From positions 1 to 35,819 of the forward strand of contig JAKBCC010000031.1 in NCBI GenBank assembly GCA_021808105.1: a stretch of DNA of 35,819 bases. The letters run 5' to 3'. Made by a program: the position numbers and the translations under genes. The DNA is from Planctomycetota bacterium (GTDB taxonomy: Bacteria > Planctomycetota > Phycisphaerae > WQYP01). Of this stretch, positions 1 to 8,062 are shown in pieces. The notes under the pieces were generated by a model. The model saw only the letters and a list, made by a program, of their open reading frames with translations. It had not been told where the DNA came from and ran no database searches. Within the stretch, counting starts at the first letter, position 1. Every line of letters starts with the position of its first letter.

Positions 1-274
1 GCCTGCTTGGGAGGTTAGCGAGAGCCGCGTTCGGCATCCAATCGGTCAGATGCAAGGCAGAGCGACGAGTAATATTGAGGTGTAAATATGGCGAGAAGCG
101 ATAACACCGCAGATGGCCGATTGGAGGGCGAACCCGAAGGGACGCGGTCCTGTCGGCCGCAGACGGCGTCGCTCCGGCTCCACGACCCGTCTGCATCAGG
201 GTCGCGTTCGCCGTCACTTCTTGCCTGCAGCCAACATGCCCAGCGTCGCGGCCTCGCTAGCCTCCCAAACAGGC
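1..274. repeat. Long inverted repeat at the window edge (arms 1-22 and 253-274)
   Basis: The first 22 bases, starting gcctgcttgggaggttagcg, are the reverse complement of bases 253-274 with two mismatches. The match continues inward through a gccgcg/cgcggc pair after a one-base slip. The arms are about 230 bases apart, too far for a simple terminator, and they look like the ends of a small non-autonomous element or a large cruciform. The left arm coincides with the first base of the window, so the repeat may extend outside. The right arm lies inside the predicted N-terminal part of the next gene. Confidence 0.55.
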
Positions 275-633
275 TCGGGAGCCGAAAGACAAATACAACC
301 GTCGCACCGGCATCCGGTGGCACCACGGCACTGAAATTGTTAGCGTATGTGATAGCCGCTATTAATGCGGTTCTCTTCTTCGCAGCCATCTTTGCGAAAT
401 ATCTTCAGGCCTGCCAGTCCGACCTGCTAGCGGGGCAAACCGGAGATTTTGCCGTCCTCGCCATTTTTTCTTGCCTGGGAACGTGGTATCTTGGCAGTTT
501 CTGTATGTTGCTGCTGAGGCATCGTGGTCAGGAAATGCCTGATATTATGTACGTCTGGTGGTTCATCACCGGGCTACCTGTGCTGCTATTCAGCTTGGCA
601 TTGTTTTTATTCCTGCTGCCCGCCTTTCTATAA
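88..633 (+). CDS. Hypothetical small membrane protein, N-terminal half doubtful
   Basis: I do not recognise a family. The C-terminal half, from about residue 80, is convincing protein with three hydrophobic stretches, roughly residues 83-103, 122-142 and 155-180, so an inner-membrane location is likely. Residues 1-80 are Arg/Ser/Pro rich and low in complexity, and they are encoded by the DNA enclosed by the inverted repeat 1-274. That half may be non-genic sequence fused to a shorter gene. The ATG at 88 does have a GAGG ribosome site at 77-80, which favours the long form. No clean alternative start with a ribosome site was seen before the first membrane segment. A same-strand neighbour begins shortly downstream. 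Confidence 0.45.
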   Translation: MARSDNTADGRLEGEPEGTRSCRPQTASLRLHDPSASGSRSPSLLACSQHAQRRGLASLPNRLGSRKTNTTVAPASGGTTALKLLAYVIAAINAVLFFAAIFAKYLQACQSDLLAGQTGDFAVLAIFSCLGTWYLGSFCMLLLRHRGQEMPDIMYVWWFITGLPVLLFSLALFLFLLPAFL

Positions 634-696
634 TGTTGGCGGTAGTGCTGCGGCGGCGGGATGTTGGAAAAGGAAAGGAAAATGATGGAGGATGGA

Positions 697-1668
697 ATGA
701 ACGGTTCGCCGCTGCATGCGGTTACCGGGGCCTTTGGCTACTCGGGTAAATATATTACCAGGCGGTTGCTGGCACAGGGAGTGCGGGTACGGACGTTGAC
801 CAATTCGCCACAGCGGCATAATCCTTTTGGCCAGTCCGTGGAGGTTCAACCGTTCAACTGGCAGGAGCCGGAAAAGCTGACGGGGGCACTTGCAGGCGTA
901 AGTGTCCTGTTTAATACCTACTGGGTTCGGTTTAATAGCAGGCAATTCTGTTTTGCAGAGGCCATTGAAAACAGCCGGCGATTGTTTGCTGCGGCCAAGA
1001 TGGCTGGCGTACGGCGCATTGTGCACGTGAGCATTACCAATCCGGATGAAAAATCAGATCTGGAATATTTCCGCGGCAAGGCACAGGTGGAAAAGGCACT
1101 GGCGCAGTGCGGTGTTAATTACACAGTATTGCGACCTGCGGTAATTTTCGGGCAGGAAGATATTCTGATTAATAATATCGCGTGGGTGTTGCGGCACCTG
1201 CCGGTGTTTGGGGTGTTTGGCGACGGCCAGTACAAAATGCAGCCTATTTACGTGGATGATTTAGCTGAATTAGCGGTCCAATGTGCGGCGGATGAGGGTA
1301 ACCGCATTGTAGAGGCCATCGGCCCGGAAACCTTCACTTACCGGGAACTTGTTGAGGTGACGGGGAAAGCGATCGTCCGCGTGCGGCCGATCATTTCGGT
1401 AAACCCTGTTCTGGGATACAGTCTGGCGTGGCTGATGGGCAAATTTGTGGGGGATGTAATCATTACCCGCGATGAGATACGCGGGCTGATGGAGGGCCGG
1501 TTGTATGTGGACGCGCCGCCGGCGGGCACCACAAAGCTTACGCAATGGGCCGCATCCAATAGCGCGTGGCTGGGACGCAGATATGCCAGCGAACTGGCGC
1601 GGCGTAATGACCGCCGGCACGATTATGTGGAACTGCGGGGAGATGGGGCCAGGGATGACAATCGCTGA
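697..1668 (+). CDS. NAD(P)-binding SDR-type protein, NDUFA9/NmrA-like
   Basis: A 323-residue atypical short-chain dehydrogenase. The N-terminal TGAFGYSGKYI is the glycine-rich TGxxGxxG dinucleotide site of the Rossmann fold. VRRIVHVSITNP, the YFRGKAQVE segment holding a Tyr-x3-Lys-like pair, NYTVLRPAVIFG and PIYVDDLAELAV match the SDR group that includes the complex I NDUFA9 subunit and NmrA-like sensors. These usually bind NAD(P)H, and many are regulators or assembly factors, so substrate and role are unknown. The start at 697 was chosen because GGAGG at 687-691 sits five bases upstream. ATG at 682 or 661 would add 5 or 12 residues and are also possible. The last 30 residues are Arg/Asp rich and look like a free tail. 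Confidence 0.82.
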   Translation: MNGSPLHAVTGAFGYSGKYITRRLLAQGVRVRTLTNSPQRHNPFGQSVEVQPFNWQEPEKLTGALAGVSVLFNTYWVRFNSRQFCFAEAIENSRRLFAAAKMAGVRRIVHVSITNPDEKSDLEYFRGKAQVEKALAQCGVNYTVLRPAVIFGQEDILINNIAWVLRHLPVFGVFGDGQYKMQPIYVDDLAELAVQCAADEGNRIVEAIGPETFTYRELVEVTGKAIVRVRPIISVNPVLGYSLAWLMGKFVGDVIITRDEIRGLMEGRLYVDAPPAGTTKLTQWAASNSAWLGRRYASELARRNDRRHDYVELRGDGARDDNR

Positions 1669-1711
1669 TACAAGGAAGCCGGTAATTTTGCTCACCTCAA
1701 TCGCCTGTGGG

Positions 1712-1729
1712 GTCCCGACGCCTCGGGAC
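1712..1729 (+). terminator. Hairpin after the NDUFA9-like gene, possible terminator
   Basis: Perfect 7-bp arms gtcccga and tcgggac enclose the loop cgcc, 43 bases after the stop codon at 1668. No T-run follows, so this is not a classic intrinsic terminator. It could protect the mRNA 3' end or act together with Rho. Confidence 0.35.
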
Positions 1730-1911
1730 AACTCCCTTCCCTCGAATCAGCGGTCTTTTTGCCGTCCATTTTGAATTGATACAATGTGCCGGAATCTTAG
1801 TCGGGATTCCCTTGCGCCGCATACGCGGTGCACGGCGTTGCTGCGTGCCCTGATTTCCTGCGGGGAAGGAGGACCAGACGATTACGTTATGTATAATCAC
1901 GACGGGATTGA

Positions 1912-2215
1912 ACCGCGGATTACGCGGAAATCGGGCTGCGGCCCGATAGACCGGAGAAAGTCGAACAGGTGAGCAGTAGAGCAAACAAGGCTGGGGCAGA
2001 AGAGCGGCTTTCGCCGAGACGGGAAAACTCCGGCGGTCAATTCTCGATTTTCCACTCGCGAGCCCCAATAGCGCGGGATTGTTCCGGTATTGGCGGCGGA
2101 AAAAAGTGGTTCTATTTGCCATGGCGACTCTCAAACATCGCTGTCCATAATTCGCAGGGAAATCCAGGAACACGGCAACCCAGTGGCTATCCGCGAAACC
2201 CGCGAAATCCGCGGT
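1912..2215. repeat. Inverted pair of a 16-base motif (1912-1927 and 2200-2215)
   Basis: The motif ccgcgaaatccgcggt at 2200-2215 matches the reverse complement of 1912-1927 at 15 of 16 positions. A partial third unit, ccgcgaaac, directly precedes the right copy. The motif is itself partly palindromic (ccgcg...cgcgg). It may be a dispersed intergenic repeat or the two ends of a small element. Confidence 0.4.
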
Positions 2216-2377
2216 CTCTTTCGGGGGCGTCGCCATTTTTCCGGGCGGGGTAAAAAAGTCGCCTTTTCACAGGAATGCTGAAGCCCACCGGGATAAACCC
2301 GGCGGCTCGCCAGTCGAGTTGATGCGGGGTGCCCGGAAAAATTGCCACGCCCGGACTTGCCGACTTGCCGGCGCTAT

Positions 2378-2405
2378 TTGCAGGAATCGGGGTTTTTCTT
2401 ATAAT
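2378..2405 (+). promoter_or_regulatory. Sigma70-type promoter for the ferredoxin gene
   Basis: TTGCAG at 2378-2383 and a perfect TATAAT at 2400-2405 are separated by 16 bases. Transcription would start near 2412 and give a 5' leader of about 65 bases before the ferredoxin start codon. Confidence 0.6.
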
Positions 2406-2477
2406 GCTGAATTCCGATGATACCGGGTTGACAGGACCGGCGGGAGATCGGGCTTTGGATTTGAGGAGTTGGCGGCG

Positions 2478-2738
2478 ATGCCACATATTATTACTGAACC
2501 GTGCATTGGCACAAAAGATTCTTCATGTGTAGCGGTTTGTCCGGTGGATTGCATTCATCCGCGGAAGGATGAGTCGGAATTTTCCCCCGCGACACAGTTG
2601 TATATTGATCCTGATACCTGCATTGACTGCGGGTTATGTGTTGATGAATGTCCGGTGAAAGCGATTTTCCCGGAAGATGATGTTCCGGAAGAATGGAAAA
2701 AATATATCGCCATTAACGCGGAACATTACAAGAAATAA
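2478..2738 (+). CDS. 7Fe-type ferredoxin (3Fe-4S/4Fe-4S), FdxA-like
   Basis: An 86-residue soluble electron carrier. The order is MPHIITEPCIGTKDSSC, then VAVCPVDC, then CIDCGLCVDECPVKAIF. The first half has a C-x7-C-x3-CP arrangement as in ferredoxins that hold a 3Fe-4S cluster. The second half has an intact C-x2-C-x2-C-x3-CP motif for a 4Fe-4S cluster. Length and the opening MPHxITEPCIGTKD fit the actinobacterial/planctomycete FdxA group. I place the start at ATG 2478, with GAGGAG at 2463-2468 at a suitable distance, and not at the TTG nine bases upstream, which touches the ribosome site. It stands alone behind its own promoter. The partner enzyme is not evident from the neighbours. Confidence 0.93.
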   Translation: MPHIITEPCIGTKDSSCVAVCPVDCIHPRKDESEFSPATQLYIDPDTCIDCGLCVDECPVKAIFPEDDVPEEWKKYIAINAEHYKK

Positions 2739-2812
2739 ACCAGGTGCCCCGGTCTGCTCCTGAGCGGAAAAGCTTATTTCCGTTGAATCGGGCCGTTACG
2801 CGGGATCACGTA

Positions 2813-2867
2813 GCCGACAAATGTCGGCCAACCATCGAACAGACACATCGGCAATGACAGTCATTGC
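2813..2867. promoter_or_regulatory. Two perfect palindromes in the leader of rpsR
   Basis: Bases 2813-2828 (gccgacaaatgtcggc) form 7-bp arms around aa. Bases 2851-2867 (gcaatgacagtcattgc) form 8-bp arms around a single a. Their centres are about 38 bases apart and the second ends 50 bases before the rpsR start. The short spacers suit dimeric protein binding sites or cruciforms better than RNA hairpins. Confidence 0.45.
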
Positions 2868-2916
2868 GGGTGTTTACTTAGCCTGTTCGCGTGACCTGCA
2901 ACTTGAGGATTTAATC

Positions 2917-3174
2917 ATGGCTACAACCACGCGCAAACCCCGGTTTCAAAGCTTCAGCCGACCGAAAATTCGGATTGGCAAAGTCGCCAGCACCGGCAAG
3001 GTCTATGTTGACTACAAAGATACTGAAACGCTGAAGAAAATGCTGACTCTCAACGGCAAAATTCAGCCCCGCACCCGCATCGGTGCCGCCGCGTTTGAAC
3101 AACGCATGATCACGGATGCCATCAAACGGGCTCGGTTCATGGCGTTGTTGCCGTATGTCGGCTCGGCCCAGTAA
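2917..3174 (+). CDS. rpsR: 30S ribosomal protein bS18
   Basis: An 85-residue small-subunit ribosomal protein that binds 16S rRNA with bS6 on the platform of the 30S subunit. The family core is clear: VDYKDTETLKKML, NGKIQPRTRIGA, then IKRARFMALLPYV near the C terminus. The N terminus is basic, as usual. The ATG at 2917 has GAGG at 2905-2908, eight bases upstream. A longer in-frame reading upstream would add sequence unlike the family. In most bacteria rpsR lies in an rpsF-ssb-rpsR-rplI operon. Here it is alone, between a ferredoxin and a convergent membrane-protein gene. Either the operon has been dispersed or this is a second copy. Confidence 0.95.
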   Translation: MATTTRKPRFQSFSRPKIRIGKVASTGKVYVDYKDTETLKKMLTLNGKIQPRTRIGAAAFEQRMITDAIKRARFMALLPYVGSAQ

Positions 3175-3262
3175 TCACTTTTTCCCACGACATGATGTGG
3201 ATTTCAGCGTGTGAAAGTGCTGGAATATCCGGAAGGTTCTGCGCCGTGCAAACCTGTGACAG

Positions 3263-3892
3263 CTAAGTGCCCTTGCGTTTGCTGATGGCGGCTTGAATCT
3301 GCTGGTGAATGCGTTGCGCATTGGGAATCCATTCCCAGAGGCTGCCGGGGTCAATATCCTTGTTAACCGCAAAGCCAATGGTGCCTAATCCAAGCATATT
3401 TTGCACTGCCGGCTCAATCAGCCGGGCTTCGGAAATGTGGGCCAGACCCGCTTCAAAAATAGTGGGGTGTCGCGCCCCTTTGATGGTTACAATGCGGCAG
3501 GTCGTCAACAGATACAAATGACTGGTCCATTCCATTAACGCATAAATCAGACGCACGCCCACAAGCGAGGCGGAAATAATCAACGCGGTTTCAGGCAGTA
3601 GCAGATCCCCAAAAACTCCGGTACGAACCGTCAAAATCCCCAGTAAAATGACAACTCCGCAAAAGCGGAAACTTGTGGCGACAATGTACCAAAATGAGGG
3701 ACGAACCATCAGAATCACCAATTCATTGCCCCGCAGCAGCGCTTCCGGGGTGAGTTTGGTTGCCCCAGCTTCGATTTGGGCGGTTTCGCCAACCGCTTGA
3801 TGGGGCCGATTGAATGTTACAGGACTCCAGCGGCCTGCGGGGCGGCTACGGCATTTCAACACAGGCGAATCTATGGACTTCTCTGACATCAT
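3263..3892 (-). CDS. PH-domain membrane protein (bacterial PH type)
   Basis: A 209-residue protein with a cytosolic N terminus of about 60 residues, two predicted membrane helices (about residues 70-90 and 100-122) and a C-terminal bacterial pleckstrin-homology-like domain. The domain shows LYLLTTCRIVTIKG, then ISEARLIEPAVQNMLGLGTIGF, the usual strand pattern of membrane-anchored bPH proteins (YdbS/YdbT style). Such proteins have no established single function. Roles in membrane stress or in localisation are proposed. Two adjacent ATGs (3892, 3889) can start it and no strong ribosome site is visible. It diverges from metK across a 122-base gap and converges with rpsR. Confidence 0.72.
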   Translation of the reverse strand: MMSEKSIDSPVLKCRSRPAGRWSPVTFNRPHQAVGETAQIEAGATKLTPEALLRGNELVILMVRPSFWYIVATSFRFCGVVILLGILTVRTGVFGDLLLPETALIISASLVGVRLIYALMEWTSHLYLLTTCRIVTIKGARHPTIFEAGLAHISEARLIEPAVQNMLGLGTIGFAVNKDIDPGSLWEWIPNAQRIHQQIQAAISKRKGT

Positions 3893-3928
3893 CAGGACAG
3901 TTTACCAGATTTTCATCCCGCAAGTAAT

Positions 3929-3957
3929 TTGGCTTGAGGGCCGGATTGGTGTATTCT
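3929..3957 (+). promoter_or_regulatory. Likely promoter of metK
   Basis: TTGGCT at 3929-3934 and TATTCT at 3952-3957 are 17 bases apart, about 57 bases before the metK start. No SAM riboswitch fold was recognised in the short leader. Confidence 0.45.
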
Positions 3958-4014
3958 GTAGCGCTTTGCCCGATGCGGACAAAATTGACGTTGTATCAAG
4001 AGAGGTATTGGAAG

Positions 4015-5256
4015 ATGACAAAAAAGCACCTGTTTACCAGTGAATCGGTCAGCATGGGCCACCCGGATAAGGTGGCCGATCAAATATCCGATGCGGTTCT
4101 GGATTCACTCCTGCAAGCGGATCCGCTGGCCCGCGTGGCGTGCGAGACCCTGGTAACCACCGGCCTGGTGGTGTTGGCCGGTGAGGTAACGGTGCATAAT
4201 CAGGCGGGCATTGAAGCTCTCAATCGCGCCGAAGATACAGCCCGCGAAGCGATTCGGGAAATTGGCTACGACGACCCGCGCACCGGCTTTGATTACCGCA
4301 GCTGCGCTGTGTTACGGGCTTTGCATAGCCAATCAGCGGATATTTCCCGCGGTGTCACTGCGTCAGATGCCAAAGAGCAGGGCGCGGGCGATCAGGGAAT
4401 TATGTTTGGCTTTGCGTGTAATGAAACCAAATCACTCATGCCGCTGCCGATTTATCTTAGCCATCGCCTGGTCGAGCAACAGGCCAATTTGCGGCGCGAC
4501 GGATCTATCAAGTGGCTTCGGCCCGACGCCAAGAGTCAGGTGACCGTGGAATACCATGACGATAAGCCGGTTCGCATTCATACCGTGGTACTATCGACCC
4601 AACATACCGATGAAGCGGTCGATCCCAAAACCGATAGCTTTTCCGACGCCGCACGTCATGAAATTATTGAGAAAATTATCAAACCGGTCATCATGGCCGA
4701 GTGTCCGCAATTGTGGAACAGCCAGATGATTTTCCACATCAACCCCACGGGCAAATTCCTGATCGGCGGGCCGCACGGTGATTCCGGGCTAACGGGCCGC
4801 AAGATTATTGTTGATACCTACGGCGGTCGCGGTTGCCACGGCGGCGGTGCGTTCTCCGGCAAGGACCCGTCGAAGGTGGATCGCTCGGCCAGCTATATGG
4901 CCCGTTATATTGCTAAGAATGTGGTAGCTGCAGGCTTGGCCACCGCCTGTGAGGTGCAACTGGGCTATGCGATTGGCGTCGCCGAGCCTGTCAGCGTGCT
5001 GGTGGATACCGAGGGCACGTCCACCATTGATGAACAGATCATCAGTGATATGGTACGAAAGATATTTCCGCTTAAGCCGCAAAGCATTATCAAGCATCTG
5101 AATTTGCTGCGTCCGATTTACCGTGAAACGGCTCGTCACGGCCACTTCGGTCGCGAACTGCCGCAATTTACCTGGGAAGCCACGGACAAGGCCGACGAAT
5201 TAGCCCGTTTGGCGGGCGTTAAGTCCAGCCGGTCCGCTGCGGTTGCCATGGTATGA
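4015..5256 (+). CDS. metK: S-adenosylmethionine synthetase
   Basis: A 413-residue cytosolic enzyme that makes S-adenosylmethionine from ATP and methionine and supplies methyl groups to the cell. All signature segments are present: [13 protein letters not shown] at residues 15-27, [14 protein letters not shown] near 126, [20 protein letters not shown] near 251 and [19 protein letters not shown] near 275. Length is slightly above the usual 380-400. The chosen ATG gives the standard N terminus [17 protein letters not shown] and has AGAGG at 4001-4005, nine bases upstream. It appears to be transcribed alone. Confidence 0.97.
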   Translation: MTKKHLFTSESVSMGHPDKVADQISDAVLDSLLQADPLARVACETLVTTGLVVLAGEVTVHNQAGIEALNRAEDTAREAIREIGYDDPRTGFDYRSCAVLRALHSQSADISRGVTASDAKEQGAGDQGIMFGFACNETKSLMPLPIYLSHRLVEQQANLRRDGSIKWLRPDAKSQVTVEYHDDKPVRIHTVVLSTQHTDEAVDPKTDSFSDAARHEIIEKIIKPVIMAECPQLWNSQMIFHINPTGKFLIGGPHGDSGLTGRKIIVDTYGGRGCHGGGAFSGKDPSKVDRSASYMARYIAKNVVAAGLATACEVQLGYAIGVAEPVSVLVDTEGTSTIDEQIISDMVRKIFPLKPQSIIKHLNLLRPIYRETARHGHFGRELPQFTWEATDKADELARLAGVKSSRSAAVAMV

Positions 5257-5343
5257 TGACCGTCGCGGATACGGTGTATAGTACTATGGAGCCGGATATT
5301 CGTATCGGAAGGGTCTTGGGCGTTGTACTGAACCGGAGTTGTC

Positions 5344-7359
5344 ATGGCGGGCGCATTGCGATGGGGTATCCTCGGCACCGGTACGATTGCCGCCAAATTT
5401 GCAAAAGAGCTTTTGGCCTCGAAGACAGGTCATCTTGCAGCCATCGGCAGCCGCAGTGCTGAATCAGCTCAGCGCTTTGGCCGGGATTTTCTGCCTGAAA
5501 CACCAATTAACCGTCACAGCACTTATGATGCACTGTTAGCTGATCCAAACGTGGATGTGGTGTACATTTCCACGCCGCATCCCTTCCATGCCAAGTGGTG
5601 CATTCGAGCGGCGATGGCCGGTAAGCACATCGTATGCGAAAAGCCACTGGCATTAAATTACGCTGACGCGATGACCGTGGTCGAGGCGGCGCGGGCCAAT
5701 CGCGTATTTCTCATGGAAGCGTTCATGTATCGGTGTCACCCGGTCGTGGAGCGGCTGATTCAACTGCTGCGCGAAGGTGTGATCCATGATGTGCGCATGA
5801 TTCACGCCAATTTCGGATTTCAATGTGCGGTGAACTATGAACATCGGTTGTTAAACAATGCCCTTGGCGGCGGCGGCATACTGGACGTGGGATGCTATCC
5901 GGTTTCATTGGCGCGTCTGATCGCCGGAGTTGCAGCGGGGAAGGATTTTCTGGATCCTGTGCATGTGGCAGCCGCGGGTTTTGTCGGAGAGAAAAGCCGC
6001 GTCGATGAACTGGCGTCGGTGATACTTGCCTTTCCCAATCATATCATGGCCAATATCAGCACCGGCTTGCAATGTACGCTGAATAATGACATTCATATTT
6101 ATGGCACCGGCGGCAGCATTTACATTCCGTGGCTCTGGATACCGCAACCCCAGGGCAATAAAATTTTTATTCGTCGCCATGGTAAACCGCAGGAGGAAAT
6201 CACTGTGGATGCTTCTGCGGGTGTTTACACGCTGGAAGCGGACGTGGCGGCCACTGCTATTGAAAAGCAGCATCTTGAACCGGCCTGGCCGGCGATGGGC
6301 TGGGCGGACACGCTGGAGAACATGAAAACGCTGGACCGTTGGCGGCGACTGGTGGGCGTAACGTATGACGATGAAAAGCCTGAAAATCGTCTTACCCCGC
6401 CGCATGGCGGGGCGCTGACAGTTCATGAACCCGCGTCCATGGAATATGGCCGCGTGCCGGGGGTGGACAAGCCCGTGTCCCGTCTGATTTTCGGGGTTGA
6501 TAAAATCAGTATCCATGATTTTCCGATGGCTCAGGCGATGCTGGACGATTACTTTCAGCGGGGCGGCAATACCTTTGATACCGCTCATATTTATTCCCTG
6601 GGCGTGTGCGAAAAAGCCCTGGGGCGATGGGTTGCCAACCGCGGTATTCGTGAACAGACCGTCATCATCGGCAAGGGTGCCCATACACCCGATTGCAATC
6701 CGGCGGCCCTGACCCGCCAACTCATGGAGAGTCTGGATCGTCTAAAAACAAACTATCTTGATATTTACATGCTTCATCGTGATGATCCCGCGGTGCCGGT
6801 GGATGAATTTGTGGATGTGCTGAATGAGCATAAACGCGCCGGACGAATCCGTGCGTTTGGTGCCTCCAACTGGAGCATGCCGCGCATTGAAGCGTTTAAT
6901 TCCAGCGCTCGTTCGCGCGGATTGACGGGATTTTGTGCTATCAGCAATAATTTCAGTCTGGCGCGCATGATTCGTCCTCCCTGGCCGGGGTGCGTTTCCA
7001 GCTCGGATATCGAATGGCGCGATTTCCTGATGAGCAATGAAATCATTCTCATGCCCTGGAGCAGTCAGGCTCGCGGCTTTTTCACCGACCGGGCGGCACC
7101 GGAAAAAACCGCAGATGCCGATCTGGTGCGCTGTTGGTATTCACCTGATAATTTCCGCCGGCGGGACAAAGCTTGCGAATTGGCCCGTAAACTGGGCGTA
7201 ACCCCCATCATCATCGCCTTGGCCTATGTGCTGTCGCAGCCGTTCGCCACGTTCCCCATGATTGGCCCGGCCACCATTGCCGAGACGCGTGAAAGCTGCA
7301 ACGCCTTGAAAATAAAACTCACCGCCGATCAGCTTCACGGACTGAATCTGGAAAGATAA
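5344..7359 (+). CDS. Fusion of Gfo/Idh/MocA oxidoreductase and aldo/keto reductase
   Basis: A 671-residue two-enzyme protein. Residues 5-340 are a Gfo/Idh/MocA dehydrogenase: Rossmann motif GILGTGTIAAKFA, then YISTPHPFHAKW, then the catalytic-lysine signature CEKPLAL (Lys100), and a second domain with GGGGILDVGCYPVSLARL. Residues 366-671 are an aldo/keto reductase with the catalytic tetrad visible as Asp412 and Tyr417 (TFDTAHIYS), Lys444 (IIGKG) and His478 (YMLHRDDP), followed by GRIRAFGASNWS. Both parts are NAD(P)-dependent sugar or polyol enzymes as families, so coupled oxidation and reduction of one sugar substrate is a reasonable inference. The substrate is unknown. The frame is open throughout, so this is a true fusion and not two overlapping genes. 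CCGGAG precedes the ATG. Confidence 0.92.
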   Translation: MAGALRWGILGTGTIAAKFAKELLASKTGHLAAIGSRSAESAQRFGRDFLPETPINRHSTYDALLADPNVDVVYISTPHPFHAKWCIRAAMAGKHIVCEKPLALNYADAMTVVEAARANRVFLMEAFMYRCHPVVERLIQLLREGVIHDVRMIHANFGFQCAVNYEHRLLNNALGGGGILDVGCYPVSLARLIAGVAAGKDFLDPVHVAAAGFVGEKSRVDELASVILAFPNHIMANISTGLQCTLNNDIHIYGTGGSIYIPWLWIPQPQGNKIFIRRHGKPQEEITVDASAGVYTLEADVAATAIEKQHLEPAWPAMGWADTLENMKTLDRWRRLVGVTYDDEKPENRLTPPHGGALTVHEPASMEYGRVPGVDKPVSRLIFGVDKISIHDFPMAQAMLDDYFQRGGNTFDTAHIYSLGVCEKALGRWVANRGIREQTVIIGKGAHTPDCNPAALTRQLMESLDRLKTNYLDIYMLHRDDPAVPVDEFVDVLNEHKRAGRIRAFGASNWSMPRIEAFNSSARSRGLTGFCAISNNFSLARMIRPPWPGCVSSSDIEWRDFLMSNEIILMPWSSQARGFFTDRAAPEKTADADLVRCWYSPDNFRRRDKACELARKLGVTPIIIALAYVLSQPFATFPMIGPATIAETRESCNALKIKLTADQLHGLNLER

Positions 7360-7392
7360 TGGAGTCGTTTTCCACTTTACAATTACCGGCGA

Positions 7393-7398
7393 TATAAT
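7393..7398 (+). promoter_or_regulatory. -10 box placed for a leaderless mRNA of the TrpG/PabA gene
   Basis: A perfect TATAAT ends seven bases before the ATG at 7406, and no purine-rich ribosome site lies between. Transcription would begin at or next to the start codon. The -35 element is weak. Confidence 0.45.
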
Positions 7399-7405
7399 CC
7401 TGACC

Positions 7406-8011
7406 ATGATCGTACTGATTGATAATTATGATTCCTTCACCTACAACCTTGTGCAGAGGCTGGGGGAAATTGATGCCACGCACGTTATCGAAGTGGTGCG
7501 CAATGATAAAATTTCCATTGACCAGATTGAAGCCTGGCGGCCGGAAAAAATTATTATCTCTCCCGGCCCATGCACGCCACGGGAAGCCGGCATCAGCAAT
7601 GATGTGCTCAAACACTTTGGTCCGCGCCTGCCCGTGCTGGGTGTTTGTCTGGGCCACCAGTGCATCGGTCACGCCTTTGGGGCCGTTGTTGAACGCAACT
7701 ATCGGCTCATGCACGGCAAGACATCCCCCATCTATCATCATAATCAGGGCCTGTTTACAGGCCTTTCAAATCCCTTTGATGCGGCGCGGTATCACAGTCT
7801 GGTCATTCGCCCCGGTACATTACCCGCTGATTTTATTGTGACAGCGTGGACGGCGGAAAAAGAAATCATGGGCGTGCAGCACAAACATTGGCCGCTCTAC
7901 GGCGTGCAATTCCATCCGGAAAGTTTTCTTACACCGGAAGGCTATACACTGTTGGCTAATTTTCTTAAAATCCCGGCCAACACCGCTTCAGGCTCCGCGC
8001 CCGTGGTATAA
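7406..8011 (+). CDS. Glutamine amidotransferase subunit of anthranilate/aminodeoxychorismate synthase
   Basis: A 201-residue class I glutaminase (TrpG/PabA type) that releases ammonia from glutamine for a chorismate-using partner in tryptophan or folate synthesis. Seen: MIVLIDNYDSFTYNLVQ at the N terminus, IISPGPCTP near 50, the nucleophile Cys81 in LGVCLGHQCIGHAFG, and His170/Glu172 in GVQFHPESFLT. The triad is complete. TrpG and PabA cannot be told apart by sequence alone and one protein often serves both. No trpE/pabB partner is nearby, which slightly favours a shared or pabA role. It follows the fusion oxidoreductase but probably has its own promoter. Confidence 0.93.
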   Translation: MIVLIDNYDSFTYNLVQRLGEIDATHVIEVVRNDKISIDQIEAWRPEKIIISPGPCTPREAGISNDVLKHFGPRLPVLGVCLGHQCIGHAFGAVVERNYRLMHGKTSPIYHHNQGLFTGLSNPFDAARYHSLVIRPGTLPADFIVTAWTAEKEIMGVQHKHWPLYGVQFHPESFLTPEGYTLLANFLKIPANTASGSAPVV

Positions 8012-8062
8012 CCATCAGGACTTGGAATCGTGCGCAGCTCGGCTTTATTTTAGCGTGTGCAA

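Larger units (their letters stand above)
1669..2477. other. 809-base gap with several hairpins and no convincing gene
   Basis: No reading frame here looks like protein. I see these structures: a 7-bp stem with a four-base loop at 1712-1729 (gtcccga/tcgggac), possibly the end signal of the preceding gene; an imperfect 8-bp stem near 1814-1833; a perfect 7-bp stem with loop tgcg at 1930-1947; and ccggg/cccgg at 2288-2302. The 16-mer at 2200-2215 (ccgcgaaatccgcggt) recurs inverted at 1912-1927 with one mismatch. The ferredoxin promoter lies at the right end. No tRNA, RNase P, tmRNA or SRP RNA signature was recognised. Confidence 0.5.

Noticed and set aside
15-389. Minus-strand reading frame of 124 residues
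   Set aside because: It is antisense to the first gene, Arg/Ser rich, lies across the inverted repeat, and shows no family features or ribosome site.
1697-2236. Minus-strand reading frame of 179 residues in the long gap
   Set aside because: Composition is unlike the neighbouring proteins, there is no ribosome site, and its text runs through the hairpins and the 16-base repeats.
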